51,305 bases of DNA from Nitrosopumilaceae archaeon (GTDB lineage: Archaea; Thermoproteota; Nitrososphaeria; Nitrososphaerales; Nitrosopumilaceae), in NCBI GenBank assembly GCA_028279545.1, contig JANQNN010000002.1:1-51305 (forward strand), given 5' to 3'. Positions 34,368 to 43,015 of the stretch are shown here, one piece after another. Positions within the stretch are counted from its first letter, which is position 1, and every line of letters begins with the position of its first letter. The position numbers and the translations under genes were made by a program. The notes under the pieces were generated by a model. That model saw only the letters and a program-made list of their open reading frames with translations, had not been told where the DNA came from and made no database searches.

Positions 34368-36437
34368 ATGGCGATTAATCCGTTCACAGCTTTTGTTTTT
34401 GATATTTTCATTATATCTGCGGTAATCATAACGGCTTATACTGTCAACTTTTACTATCTTACATTTCTTGCAGTTAAAAGAAAAGAAAATTTGAAAACCA
34501 CAGATATTGGAACGCCCTCGGTTACCATTCAGCTTCCACTTTACAATGAAAAGTATGTTGCAAAACGATTAGTTGATTCGGTATGTGCTTTAGATTATCC
34601 CAAAGATAAAATGAATATAATGGTATTAGATGACTCAGATGATGACACAGTAGAGCTTTTAGCTGGCGTGGTAAAAGATTACAAAAAACAAGGATTTCAA
34701 ATAGAGCACATAAGACGAGGCACCAGAAGAGGCTACAAAGCTGGTGCCTTAAAATATGCTATGCAAATTACCGACACAGAATATGTGGCAATTTTTGATG
34801 CAGACTTTATGCCTCCAAAGTGGTTTCTTAAACGAGCCATCCCCCATTTTTCAAAATCAGATATTGGATTAATTCAATGTAGATGGGGCCATGTAAATGA
34901 AAATTATTCTACAATAACCAAGACCCAAGCCTTGAGTCTTGATTTTCATTTTCTAATTGAACAAAAAGCAAAAAGTAATTCTCATTTGTTTATGAACTTT
35001 AATGGTACTGCAGGGATTTGGAGGCGTGATTGTATTGATGACGCAGGTGGATGGCATACTGCAACTCTTGTAGAAGATTTGGATTTAAGCTACAGGGCAC
35101 AAATGAAAGGATGGAAATGCGTATTTTTGCCTGATATTGTAGTTGACGCGGAGCTTCCAGTTCAAATGAATGGAGCTAAACGACAACAATTCCGATGGGC
35201 AAAGGGATCCATTCAATGTGCAATAAAATTACTTGGGGGAATTGCAATAAAAAGAAAAGTTTCCATTGAGGCCAAAATTCAAGCCTTTATTCAATTGACA
35301 CGCCATATAGTTTATCCCTTGATGTTAATTCAATTTTTGGCATTACCAGTACTTTTAGCAGCAGACATTAACCTGTATGTGGTTAGTTTAATCCCGGCAT
35401 TAACTATAGCAACTTATCTTGCCATGGGTCCTGGCGCTTATCTATTGATTATGCAAAAGATGTACCACAAGTCTTGGAAATCAAAAGCCAAAATTTTACC
35501 ATCACTAATAATTTACAATGCAGGAATGTCAGTAAATAACACCGTGGCAGTTTTTGACGCCGTATTGGGAAAAAAGAACGAGTTTTTGCGCACTCCAAAA
35601 TATGGAATAATAAATAAACAAGATGATTGGCGAGACAAGGCATATAATTTACCTTTTACCAAAACTACTCTTCTCGAAATTTTCTTTGGTGTATATGGAT
35701 TAATGGGAATCTTAATTTCAATTTATTCAAACAATTCTTTTTTTGCTCCCATAATAGGACTACAAACAATTGGATTTTTCTTTATAGCTTTCATGAGCCT
35801 ATCTCATACCAGATTTAAAAGAAATAAATCCACGAAGTTACAAATTCCAACCAAGGAAGAAAAAATGGCAAATAGAATTTACCAACTAGCCATGATAGGA
35901 ATGATAGGAATTATCATTTTTGGGGCTGCTATGGCAATTTATGGTTATAATGAAGATATTTATCCACTTGACAGGATGCGGGGTCATTTTGATGGAATTA
36001 TTGGGACGTCTGATCCTGAAACAATCAAATCCCATTTAGCTGCTATTAAGCAAGATTTGGCTGTTGTAACTGAAGATATGACCGAGACCACAAACGCAGA
36101 GGGAGAAATTACAGGGAAAAACCCGGTTTGGATATTTCCTACAGAGTCAACAAATTTCCTCAGAATTGAAAGTGACGTAGATTCCATGATAACATCTATT
36201 GAAAAAATTTCAGCTGTGCCAAAAGATAGTTCAGCATATCATACTGGAATGCTTGCCATTAAAGAACAATCCAAAAAACTTACAATTAATATCATGGATG
36301 CAACTCCTTATTCTTACGTAAGTGTTTCAAACATAATTTTTAGTACGTTATGGATTGCAATTATTATTGGAATCTTTGCTGCCTTGAAGAGAAAGAAAGA
36401 TCAATTAACCAGATATGAGGAAACCTCTGGAGTTTAG
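34368..36437 (+). CDS. Membrane glycosyltransferase family 2 (cellulose-synthase-like)
   Basis: The 689-residue processive-type transferase has an N-terminal membrane helix, then a GT-A domain with DDSDDD (near 88), FDADF (near 143), the acceptor/catalytic VEDLDLSYR (near 235) and QQFRWAKG (near 274, the QxxRW motif). Several membrane helices follow (about 300-400, 435-490, 515-535), then a roughly 110-residue extracytoplasmic segment and a last helix near 650-675. It probably polymerises and exports a polysaccharide. No PilZ domain. The 3' end overlaps the convergent coiled-coil gene by four bases. Confidence 0.9.
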   Translation: MAINPFTAFVFDIFIISAVIITAYTVNFYYLTFLAVKRKENLKTTDIGTPSVTIQLPLYNEKYVAKRLVDSVCALDYPKDKMNIMVLDDSDDDTVELLAGVVKDYKKQGFQIEHIRRGTRRGYKAGALKYAMQITDTEYVAIFDADFMPPKWFLKRAIPHFSKSDIGLIQCRWGHVNENYSTITKTQALSLDFHFLIEQKAKSNSHLFMNFNGTAGIWRRDCIDDAGGWHTATLVEDLDLSYRAQMKGWKCVFLPDIVVDAELPVQMNGAKRQQFRWAKGSIQCAIKLLGGIAIKRKVSIEAKIQAFIQLTRHIVYPLMLIQFLALPVLLAADINLYVVSLIPALTIATYLAMGPGAYLLIMQKMYHKSWKSKAKILPSLIIYNAGMSVNNTVAVFDAVLGKKNEFLRTPKYGIINKQDDWRDKAYNLPFTKTTLLEIFFGVYGLMGILISIYSNNSFFAPIIGLQTIGFFFIAFMSLSHTRFKRNKSTKLQIPTKEEKMANRIYQLAMIGMIGIIIFGAAMAIYGYNEDIYPLDRMRGHFDGIIGTSDPETIKSHLAAIKQDLAVVTEDMTETTNAEGEITGKNPVWIFPTESTNFLRIESDVDSMITSIEKISAVPKDSSAYHTGMLAIKEQSKKLTINIMDATPYSYVSVSNIIFSTLWIAIIIGIFAALKRKKDQLTRYEETSGV

Positions 36438-38065
36438 GAAATATTCAATTCTTTTCTAATTTCATCTACTGCTCTAATTCCGTAAATGTCTCTAATCTGT
36501 TGAATTCTAATTGCTTCTTTTACTAGATCTCGCCCTAAAGAATCAATTAAGATTGAGAACACATCACTGAATCTAATTTCCCATTTATCTGCACAATCAA
36601 GAATTTTACTCACGGCCCATTTTCTAACTTCTTGTGGTAATGGAATTTTGTTACTTGCTTCAATTGATAGCCTATCAAATAGGTTAACAATATTGGCAGT
36701 CTGGTTTGCCATATCTTCTAGGTCTTTACCTTCGCCATACTTTGATTCTGAATGCATTCTTATATTAGATTGATATTCTGAAAGTTTCAGTAAAGCCATC
36801 ATTTCTTTGGAAGAATCCGTTGATGCTTTGTTGGTAACATTTTTCATGGATTGAAGTTCCTGAAACACCTTGTCAGTTTTTTTATGAAATTCAGCCGATA
36901 AAGAATCCTGAGTTTTTAATACCTCATTAATCGAGGATACTTTTTGCTCAATTGTATTTGTTTTATCAAAAACATTATTTTTAAAATCGGCTATATCTTC
37001 TTGAACTGATTTTAGACCCTCACCCACAAAAGCAGTTGAATCAGCTCGGTGTGAAAGACTTCCAACCTCAGTTTCAATTTTATCTATCTTCCCTCCAAAA
37101 TCCGAAAGGATTTGAGTTTTTCCGGCTAGGGAATTTATTTGATCTTTGAGGCCTTCAATATCTGAATTTAGGTTAGATAAAGAGTGGGTTTTGGTTGCAA
37201 TCCCTTCGAATTGTTGTTTAAGACCTTCAATTACGCCGCCTAATGAATCAATTTTTTCCGCTTTTGTTGAGATGGAATCTATGGAGCTTTTTATTGTTTT
37301 AAGTTCTGTATTTAAGTTTGAAAAGGATTCTGTTCTTTCACCAATTCTATCTAATTCTTTTTTCAAATTTGATATCATTTGTGAAGATGTTTCGATTTGA
37401 TCAGTTTTTCCAGAGATAGAATGAATATTATTTTTTAACACATCAACTTCTTTTCCTATATCTAATACCGAATCAGTTTTACCTGAAATGTTCCGTAAAT
37501 CATCTCTCACCTCATCGATTCTTTGAGAGATTTTGATTATCATTTGGGAGTTATTACTAATTGAATTCATACTTTCTTCAACTTGATGAGATAAGTCTTC
37601 AGTCTTGGGTCCGGATTTTTGAATTTGGTTAATTTTAGATACTTCTTCTTGAAGTTTGGATGTTTGATCCTTTATCTTTGTAATTAAGTTTGATTGAGTT
37701 CTTACTTGATTTAATCCTGCATAGAGTTTCTGGGTGTCATCTTCAATTATGTTTAATCTGTTAGATTGTTTTTTTATGTTCTCAAGAGTACCTGTTAAAG
37801 TGTCAATCATTCCCTTCATGGAAACAAGAACTTTTTGATTATCACCAAAAATTTTTGACATTGCTTTAATTTCTTTTTGAAGGGCTTTGGTAGAGTCTGA
37901 TACGTTGGCTACTTTTTTTAAAATTGCTGCCTGAGAGGGTTCTCTTTTTACATTTTTTGTTTTACTAGAACTTTTGGTTTTAGCGGAACTTTTTGTTTTA
38001 CTGGGACCTTTTGATTTACTAGAACTCGTTGATTTTATTGGTTTTTTTATTGATTTTTTTACCAT
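36434..38065 (-). CDS. Long coiled-coil repeat protein of unknown function
   Basis: The 543 residues include a Lys/Ser-rich N-terminus (about 1-45, STSSSKSKGPSKTKSSAKTK-like). A long coiled coil of approximately 28-residue repeats follows, each containing a variant of SISGKTDQI or SLAGKTQIL (about 190-350). A globular helical C-terminus is last (about 450-543: IPLPQEVRKWAVSKILDCADKW, VFSILIDSLGRDLVKEAIRIQQIRDIYG). No membrane segment. The repeat is reminiscent of methyl-accepting or spacer coiled coils but lacks their signature. The basic N-terminus could bind nucleic acid or polysaccharide. Confidence 0.8.
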   Translation of the reverse strand: MVKKSIKKPIKSTSSSKSKGPSKTKSSAKTKSSSKTKNVKREPSQAAILKKVANVSDSTKALQKEIKAMSKIFGDNQKVLVSMKGMIDTLTGTLENIKKQSNRLNIIEDDTQKLYAGLNQVRTQSNLITKIKDQTSKLQEEVSKINQIQKSGPKTEDLSHQVEESMNSISNNSQMIIKISQRIDEVRDDLRNISGKTDSVLDIGKEVDVLKNNIHSISGKTDQIETSSQMISNLKKELDRIGERTESFSNLNTELKTIKSSIDSISTKAEKIDSLGGVIEGLKQQFEGIATKTHSLSNLNSDIEGLKDQINSLAGKTQILSDFGGKIDKIETEVGSLSHRADSTAFVGEGLKSVQEDIADFKNNVFDKTNTIEQKVSSINEVLKTQDSLSAEFHKKTDKVFQELQSMKNVTNKASTDSSKEMMALLKLSEYQSNIRMHSESKYGEGKDLEDMANQTANIVNLFDRLSIEASNKIPLPQEVRKWAVSKILDCADKWEIRFSDVFSILIDSLGRDLVKEAIRIQQIRDIYGIRAVDEIRKELNIS

Positions 38066-38126
38066 ATATTTTGGAAAGAAAATATTATGATAAAAAAGTT
38101 AGGTCTAAAATAAAAAAAGTAAAGAG

Positions 38127-38234
38127 CTACTTATTGACAACTTTTGGCTCATGTAGTAACTCATGGAAGGTCTTTTCAACAAGACCGTTTTCTGTTTCTA
38201 TAAATCCCATGGGACAAAATTCGCATTGAATCAT
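38127..38234 (-). CDS. 35-residue C2H2-like zinc-finger microprotein
   Basis: MIQCEFCPMGFIETENG leads to TFHELLHEP: C-x2-C, 16 residues, H-x3-H, a slightly long C2H2-like finger. The ATG is three bases from a perfect 9-bp inverted repeat (38237-38257) and about 28 bases from an AT-rich TATA-like element, as expected for a leaderless, regulated mRNA. The small size makes the call tentative, but promoter, operator and metal motif agree. Confidence 0.55.
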   Translation of the reverse strand: MIQCEFCPMGFIETENGLVEKTFHELLHEPKVVNK

Positions 38235-38236
38235 AA

Positions 38237-38257
38237 AGTACGGTATGGTACCGTACT
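38237..38257 (-). promoter_or_regulatory. 9-bp perfect inverted repeat, probable operator
   Basis: Half-sites AGTACGGTA and TACCGTACT are separated by TGG. The repeat lies between a TATA-like element (AATATTAATA around 38258-38267, read on the minus strand) and the start of the microprotein gene at 38234. In archaea a site between TATA and start normally blocks polymerase recruitment, so a repressor is expected. The binding protein is unknown. Confidence 0.6.
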
Positions 38258-38392
38258 ATTAATATTTGGGTAATCCTATAATTACCATTTCGCAGTCAGA
38301 TACCCCAGGTCATTTTTCTACATTTTTTTCAGTTGACCTACTCATCATTCTACAAAGGAAATAGATCCTTTTGAAATAAAGACCTTAAAATT

Positions 38393-38479
38393 CTATTTGT
38401 CTCGTAATTCAATTCCTTCATTTTCTAATTTAGCAAAGGAGCCCAGGGGCAAGAACCTATGTAATTTTTTTCGAAGCAC
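38393..38479 (-). CDS. Possible 28-residue microprotein (weak)
   Basis: A GTG at 38479 opens a 28-residue frame (LRKKLHRFLPLGSFAKLENE, then GIELRDK and stop). It fills an otherwise empty part of the 446-bp gap 38066-38512 and would be divergent from the antiporter promoter. The composition looks protein-like, but length and start codon give little support. Confidence 0.3.
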   Translation of the reverse strand: MLRKKLHRFLPLGSFAKLENEGIELRDK

Positions 38480-38512
38480 AACTGTTTTTAAACAAAATTA
38501 TCCAATCATATC

Positions 38513-39838
38513 ATGCAATATTCTTCATTGCAAATAGAATCTGGAGAGATTCAGGAATCTTTGAGTCAAACTGTATCAAGCCTAATCGAGCAAATAACTC
38601 CAGAGCTTCCTCATAGTTCTTTTGTTACTGATTTGGCTTTTATTATGATAATTGGAGCTGTTATCACTCTTGCTTTCTTCAAAATAAAACAACCTTTGAT
38701 TATTGGCTACCTTTTTGCGGGGATGATAATTGGTCCTTTGTCTCCTCTTTGGGCTTGGATCCTTCCTGATGGTGGACCTTCATCAGAACTTACAGGAGGA
38801 GTTGGAATTTTATCTGATATTTTTACCTTAAACTTATTTGCAGAAATTGGAGTAATTTTATTACTTTTTGTAATTGGAATCGAATTCCCTTATGCCAAAA
38901 TCAAAAGTATTGGTAGAGTAGCAATTGGGGTAGGAACTCTCGGTCTATTGTCTACCCTAGGAGCAGTATTTTACATCGCTACTGCTCTTGGACTAAACTT
39001 TATGGATTCATTATTCATAGCTGCTGCACTTTCTATTTCAAGTACAGCAATAATTGTGAAAATATTTGAAGAAATGGGGACAATCAAAAGAGAATCATCT
39101 ATTCTTGTTTTAGGAATTTTAATTGTAGAAGATGTAATAGCTGTTATTTTAATTTCCTCTCTTCAATCAATTGCTTTGGTAGGTTCTGTGTCTATTGAAT
39201 CGGTTTTGGTTATTGTTCTGGTTGCAGCTGGATTGATTGGTGGAACCTTTACAGTTGGAACAAAATTAATTCCACCTTTAATTGATAGAGTAGCAGCCTC
39301 AGAACATCGTGAAATACTTTTGTTAAGTGTTTTAGGGGTATGTTTTGGATATGCCCTTTTAGCAAATATTGTTGGTTTGTCAGTTGCTATTGGAGCATTT
39401 TTAGCAGGAGTTCTAGTAGCAGAATCCAAATCTGCCGAAGTTGCCAAAATCTTATCTAGTCCTATTAAAGATATGTTTGTCGCAATCTTTTTCATTTCAG
39501 TAGGAGCTTTAATGGATATTTCTCAACTTGGAAATTATATCTATATTGCAATTGCCTTAATTGCGGTTGCAATTGGGATGAAATTTGGTGGAAATATGAT
39601 TGGTAATTTTTTGTTCCGACAAAAGAGGGTAAAGTCTCTGCGTTCTGCTTTTGCGTTAGCCGCACCTAGAGGTGAATTTTCAATTGTTATTGTTAAAGCA
39701 GGCGTAGATATTGGAGCTGTAAGTTCATTTTTGTTTCCATTAATTGGGGTTATCTCAATAGTAACCGCATTTCTCTCACCATTTCTAGTAAAGGCTGGTG
39801 ACAAAATTATCCCATCATTACAAGAGAAAGATGAGTAG
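38513..39838 (+). CDS. CPA2-family cation/proton antiporter (KefB/NapA-like)
   Basis: The 441-residue membrane protein has about 12-13 hydrophobic helices after a short N-terminal segment. LFAEIGVILLLFVIGIEFPYAKI, ALSISSTAIIVKIFEEMG and ILIVEDVIAVILISSL (with the ED ion-binding region) are family signatures. There is no TrkA-N or TrkA-C regulatory domain. It probably exchanges Na+ or K+ for H+ in pH and salt balance. The 3' end overlaps the next gene by eight bases. Confidence 0.9.
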   Translation: MQYSSLQIESGEIQESLSQTVSSLIEQITPELPHSSFVTDLAFIMIIGAVITLAFFKIKQPLIIGYLFAGMIIGPLSPLWAWILPDGGPSSELTGGVGILSDIFTLNLFAEIGVILLLFVIGIEFPYAKIKSIGRVAIGVGTLGLLSTLGAVFYIATALGLNFMDSLFIAAALSISSTAIIVKIFEEMGTIKRESSILVLGILIVEDVIAVILISSLQSIALVGSVSIESVLVIVLVAAGLIGGTFTVGTKLIPPLIDRVAASEHREILLLSVLGVCFGYALLANIVGLSVAIGAFLAGVLVAESKSAEVAKILSSPIKDMFVAIFFISVGALMDISQLGNYIYIAIALIAVAIGMKFGGNMIGNFLFRQKRVKSLRSAFALAAPRGEFSIVIVKAGVDIGAVSSFLFPLIGVISIVTAFLSPFLVKAGDKIIPSLQEKDE

Positions 39839-40262
39839 CGAATTAAAAAAATTACTTGGTGAAGTTCATGAGGGAATTACCATATTTGATTTTGATGGAA
39901 AACCGGTTCCTTGCATTATTTTTGAAGAAAAAAAATATGATGACATAATTTCAAAGGTATCTGGAAAGGCACTTTCAATTGACACTGACCTCAATATATT
40001 ACAGGATGGGCTGGGTCATGTTTTTGTAGAAATTGTGCTAACATTTTCTGAGGGAGGTTTTGTAGAAAAAATCTTAGTTAACGCAAATACTGATATTTTA
40101 TTTTTTGAATCTCTTGCACAAACGACTATGCTTGCAATTTCTTCACCAAAATCTTCCTACGGAAAAGATAATGTGTTTATGATTCAATTACCTAGACCTG
40201 ATAAAGCAAGAGATGCTCTTAAAATCATAAAAGATGGATTGAACCAATCTGAAATTAAATAA
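39831..40262 (+). CDS. Unknown protein co-transcribed with the antiporter
   Basis: The 143 residues start at ATG 39831 (MSSELKKLLGEVHEGITIFDF), eight bases inside the antiporter gene; an upstream start at 39798 is a frame shadow. The fold looks alpha/beta, with no membrane helix. Coupling suggests a cytoplasmic regulatory partner of the antiporter, but this is inference only. Its TAA is followed immediately by the 3' CCA of the tRNA-Gly gene on the other strand. Confidence 0.7.
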   Translation: MSSELKKLLGEVHEGITIFDFDGKPVPCIIFEEKKYDDIISKVSGKALSIDTDLNILQDGLGHVFVEIVLTFSEGGFVEKILVNANTDILFFESLAQTTMLAISSPKSSYGKDNVFMIQLPRPDKARDALKIIKDGLNQSEIK

Positions 40263-40339
40263 TGGTGCAGTTACCGGGATTTGAACCCGGGTCACGTACT
40301 TGGCAAGCACGAGTACTAACCAGACTGTACTATAACTGC
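40263..40339 (-). tRNA. tRNA-Gly(GCC) with encoded CCA
   Basis: On the minus strand the sequence folds with acceptor GCAGTTA/TAACTGC, D stem GTAC/GTAC, anticodon stem CGTGC/GTACG (one mismatch-like G-U pair) and loop TTGCCAA, and a T arm CCGGG with TTCAAAT. The anticodon GCC reads GGC/GGU glycine codons. Mature positions cover 40266-40339, and CCA is encoded at 40263-40265. No intron. The gene abuts the convergent protein-coding stop at 40262. Confidence 0.94.
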
Positions 40340-40402
40340 AACACTCAAGAGAAACGAATTTGGCTATTAAACTGTTTTTAACTATTTCATGTAAATAATA
40401 TC

Positions 40403-40666
40403 ATGGATGAAAAAATTGAAAATATAATTGAAAAAAAAATCCAAGAGTCAATTTCAAAGAAGAGTGAATTTAAAAAAATTATCCTACTCTTTTCAGATAT
40501 TGAAGACTCTAGACCATTTGTATTAGGAATTATTATTGGGCGACTTTACAACTCTTTTTTTTACCAAACCAAAAGAATCCTAAATCGTGAACCTACCGAA
40601 AAAGAGTTTCAAGAGTTCATTGAATTGGTAAGAAATAAAAAATCAATATTTGAAAAATTATGGTGA
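40403..40666 (+). CDS. Unknown 87-residue helical protein
   Basis: The ATG start gives a charged helical N-terminus (MDEKIENIIEKKIQESISKK), a middle with hydrophobic FVLGIIIGRLYNSFFYQ and a helical acidic end. The hydrophobic part is short for a membrane helix. Nothing recognised. The 3' end overlaps the convergent uL16 gene by nine bases. Confidence 0.6.
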   Translation: MDEKIENIIEKKIQESISKKSEFKKIILLFSDIEDSRPFVLGIIIGRLYNSFFYQTKRILNREPTEKEFQEFIELVRNKKSIFEKLW

Positions 40667-41164
40667 TATTTTTCCATGTTCGACTACTTTGATGCTTGGT
40701 GTTCCTGGTAATTTTACACATGCACCTTTTAATGATTTTTTTGCAGCTTCTACATGTGGCCCATTTACATACAATTCCATTATACATTGTCCTTTACGAA
40801 CTCGAGCTCCTAAACTGACAGCTTTTCCCCAAGCCCTTCTCATACCCTCTTGAAGTCTGTCTGCCCCAGCTGCAGCTATCATTTTATTTTCTCTAAGCAG
40901 GTTATGAGGATAAATTCGTAATCTAGAATAATATCCTGATTCTCCTGTAGTTTTTTCTAGAGTTTTATTTGCAGCCAGCCTACAAGCCTCAATGGCCATA
41001 TGCCTTATCTGAATATTTTCGTTAATTAGCAATTGTACACAATACTCATAATTTGCTTTTTTTCCTCCTTGAAATTTTGCAATTTTTATTTGAGGCTTAC
41101 CCTTAATGTACTTCTTTCTCGTAAATGGTTGTCCTTTTCCATCTCTATAATTTGCCCCATGCAT
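40658..41164 (-). CDS. rpl10e: Large-subunit ribosomal protein uL16 (L10e)
   Basis: The 168-residue protein near the peptidyl-transferase centre and tRNA elbow carries the conserved NYRDGKGQPFTRKKYIKG N-terminus, RIYPHNLLRENKM and GADRLQEGMRRAWGKAVSLGARV. It is a single gene, apart from the ribosomal operons. The start at ATG 41164 gives MHGANYRD. Confidence 0.96.
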   Translation of the reverse strand: MHGANYRDGKGQPFTRKKYIKGKPQIKIAKFQGGKKANYEYCVQLLINENIQIRHMAIEACRLAANKTLEKTTGESGYYSRLRIYPHNLLRENKMIAAAGADRLQEGMRRAWGKAVSLGARVRKGQCIMELYVNGPHVEAAKKSLKGACVKLPGTPSIKVVEHGKISP

Positions 41165-41301
41165 AATATCCTAAAACAAAAATGCCCATATTTTAACGGT
41201 TAGACAACTTATCCTTCAAAGGTTATGAAGAAAAATGATTATCCTTTTAATCTTCAAATATATTGACTTGATTAGGGAAAAAGAGAGGGCAAGAATTTAG
41301 A

Positions 41302-41574
41302 TTGAAAGAAGATTTTTGTGATTTTTGTAAAGGAGAGGGAAAAACCTCATCTTACGTATGCGTATATTGTAATGGAACAGGCGAATGGAATCCTGCTGCA
41401 CAAGCCTATATGGAAAATCATATTTGTCAATGTATTGTTTTGGATAGAAAATTTTGTCCTGTTTGCAATAAACCCTGCCACCACGACACATCATTGAATC
41501 CAAAACAAAAGATAGATCCTGGAAATGGAGGAATTTCTTCTGCCGAGTCCAATCCAGAGATTGTTGTTGCATGA
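41302..41574 (+). CDS. DnaJ-type zinc-finger small protein
   Basis: The 90 residues start at TTG. CDFCKGEGKTSSYVCVYCNGTGEW holds two CxxCxGxG-type elements as in the DnaJ Cys-rich domain, and CQCIVLDRKFCPVCNKPCHH adds further Cys and His. There is no J domain. It may be a stand-alone zinc protein aiding folding or binding RNA; function unknown. Confidence 0.7.
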   Translation: MKEDFCDFCKGEGKTSSYVCVYCNGTGEWNPAAQAYMENHICQCIVLDRKFCPVCNKPCHHDTSLNPKQKIDPGNGGISSAESNPEIVVA

Positions 41575-41673
41575 TTGTTAAAATAAAATTGAAAACATCC
41601 AAATTTCATTCCTTTTAGGAAATTTCCCTTTTTACCAACATAAATATGGAAATCTTATTATTTTATCTTCATC

Positions 41674-42237
41674 ATGGATGAAACTCCTCAAGTTGTTGGT
41701 GAATTAATGGGCGATCAAACTCAAGTTTCTAATAACGAAATGATCCATGACCTTGAAATAAAAGGATTTGGAGAAATTGAAAATGGCAAATTATTTTTAA
41801 AATTTTTTGAATCGTTGTATTTACTCTATATTGAAAAATTAATTTTAATGAAAGGAAAGAAAAAAATTAAATTTGATGATCTTATGAATTTGTACCAAAA
41901 AAAAGAATCTGATTCTCTTTCAAAATTTTTAATTTATAGAGATTTGCGAAATCGTGGATACGTAGTAAAGGATGGTTTTGGTTTTGGTTCTGATTTTCGA
42001 GTATATGAAAGAGGGCACTTTGGTGAAAAGGGAGCTAAATTCCTAATCTTTGGTTTTAGTGAAGGCCAGCAGGAAAAAATGGGAAATCTTCAAGAGAAAA
42101 TCAAGGAAATTACTCAAATGGGTAAAGAACCTATTATTGCAGTTATTGAAAGAAGAGGAGAAGTGATTTATTACAAAATTAATAAAATTAATTTTTATGA
42201 AAATAAATCAAAAGAAAACAATTCTTTTAAAATTTAG
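41674..42237 (+). CDS. tRNA-splicing endonuclease-family subunit lacking the catalytic His
   Basis: The 187-residue protein resembles archaeal EndA. The C-terminal fold has YRDLRNRGYVVKDGFGFGSDF (89-108), RVYERG with Tyr111, KFLIFGF and PIIAVIERRGEVIYYKI with a candidate Lys151. The catalytic His normally in the EHSKYLV element is replaced (GEKGAKFLI, Gly120); the nearest His is 115. A Tyr-and-Lys-only version suggests a structural (beta) subunit of an alpha2beta2 enzyme, as in crenarchaea, with the catalytic subunit elsewhere. The intron in the window's tRNA-Ser shows that such an enzyme is needed. Confidence 0.75.
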   Translation: MDETPQVVGELMGDQTQVSNNEMIHDLEIKGFGEIENGKLFLKFFESLYLLYIEKLILMKGKKKIKFDDLMNLYQKKESDSLSKFLIYRDLRNRGYVVKDGFGFGSDFRVYERGHFGEKGAKFLIFGFSEGQQEKMGNLQEKIKEITQMGKEPIIAVIERRGEVIYYKINKINFYENKSKENNSFKI

Positions 42238-42890
42238 ACATTATAGGCCCACTCTGATGAAAATTTAAGTAAACTATTTTCTTCGGCATATAAATAATCA
42301 TAAACTTCAACATACTTTGTTTTATTTTCCCATAATTCTTCAAAATCTTTTCTTTTCCTATCTACTCTGGATTTATCGTTCCAAGAAGTAAAAACATCAA
42401 CTGATTCAAAGTCACGAGTCTGGGTTGAGAATGATTCTTTTGATGTTCCAGTAAAGGCAACCATTTGATCATGCTCATCTAAAAATAATCCAATTCTCTC
42501 CGAAAAAGAATCTGTAATTTGTTCTGAATTTGGGATTGCTACCTTTAGCTCAATTTGGCCATTATTTACAATATCTTGTAGTTTTTGAATCTTGGAATCT
42601 TTAATAAACTGCCCATCAAATCGCTTTGTATATTTTTCAGAAAACAATTTGGTTAAAGTACTTAATTCTGAAATTTTAAATCTGTGACCAGTTATCATTC
42701 GTAATTTAGCTTTTCCTGAAGAGAAATTATCAAATGCCATTGCAATGGTCGCCAATGACTGGATAGATAAAAAGTCTACACATCTATCATATTCAATACA
42801 ATGACTTAAACAAGGAAAGAAAAATTCTGCCACTATATCATCTCTATCAGAACGATATTCCTCTTTCAAACCTATATCTCTAAGACCCAA
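42234..42890 (-). CDS. PLD-like domain protein with degenerate active site
   Basis: The 218 residues resemble the phospholipase-D-like domain at the N-terminus of defence- or restriction-type helicases: RIGLFLDEHDQMVAFTGTSKES, then ESVDVFTSW and RKRKDFEELWENK. The HxK of the active site reads SER (Ser130, Arg132), so nuclease activity is doubtful. No helicase follows; the protein is stand-alone. Its 3' end overlaps the endonuclease-like gene by four bases. It may be a remnant of a larger helicase or a binding-only version. Confidence 0.6.
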   Translation of the reverse strand: MGLRDIGLKEEYRSDRDDIVAEFFFPCLSHCIEYDRCVDFLSIQSLATIAMAFDNFSSGKAKLRMITGHRFKISELSTLTKLFSEKYTKRFDGQFIKDSKIQKLQDIVNNGQIELKVAIPNSEQITDSFSERIGLFLDEHDQMVAFTGTSKESFSTQTRDFESVDVFTSWNDKSRVDRKRKDFEELWENKTKYVEVYDYLYAEENSLLKFSSEWAYNV

Positions 42891-43015
42891 CGTTAATTGA
42901 TGGTAATTTCATTATTTAAAGAAACAATTTTTGTTAAACACAATTACTTTGAGGGCTAAAAACAGAAAAAATTAACAAAACCGGTTTTAATCCGGAATTC
43001 TTTAAAAATATCAAA

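Noticed and set aside
42960-43015. CCGG-spaced palindromes upstream of the 43016 gene as an operator
   Set aside because: The repeats are only four bases each around an AT-rich spacer and are likely chance.
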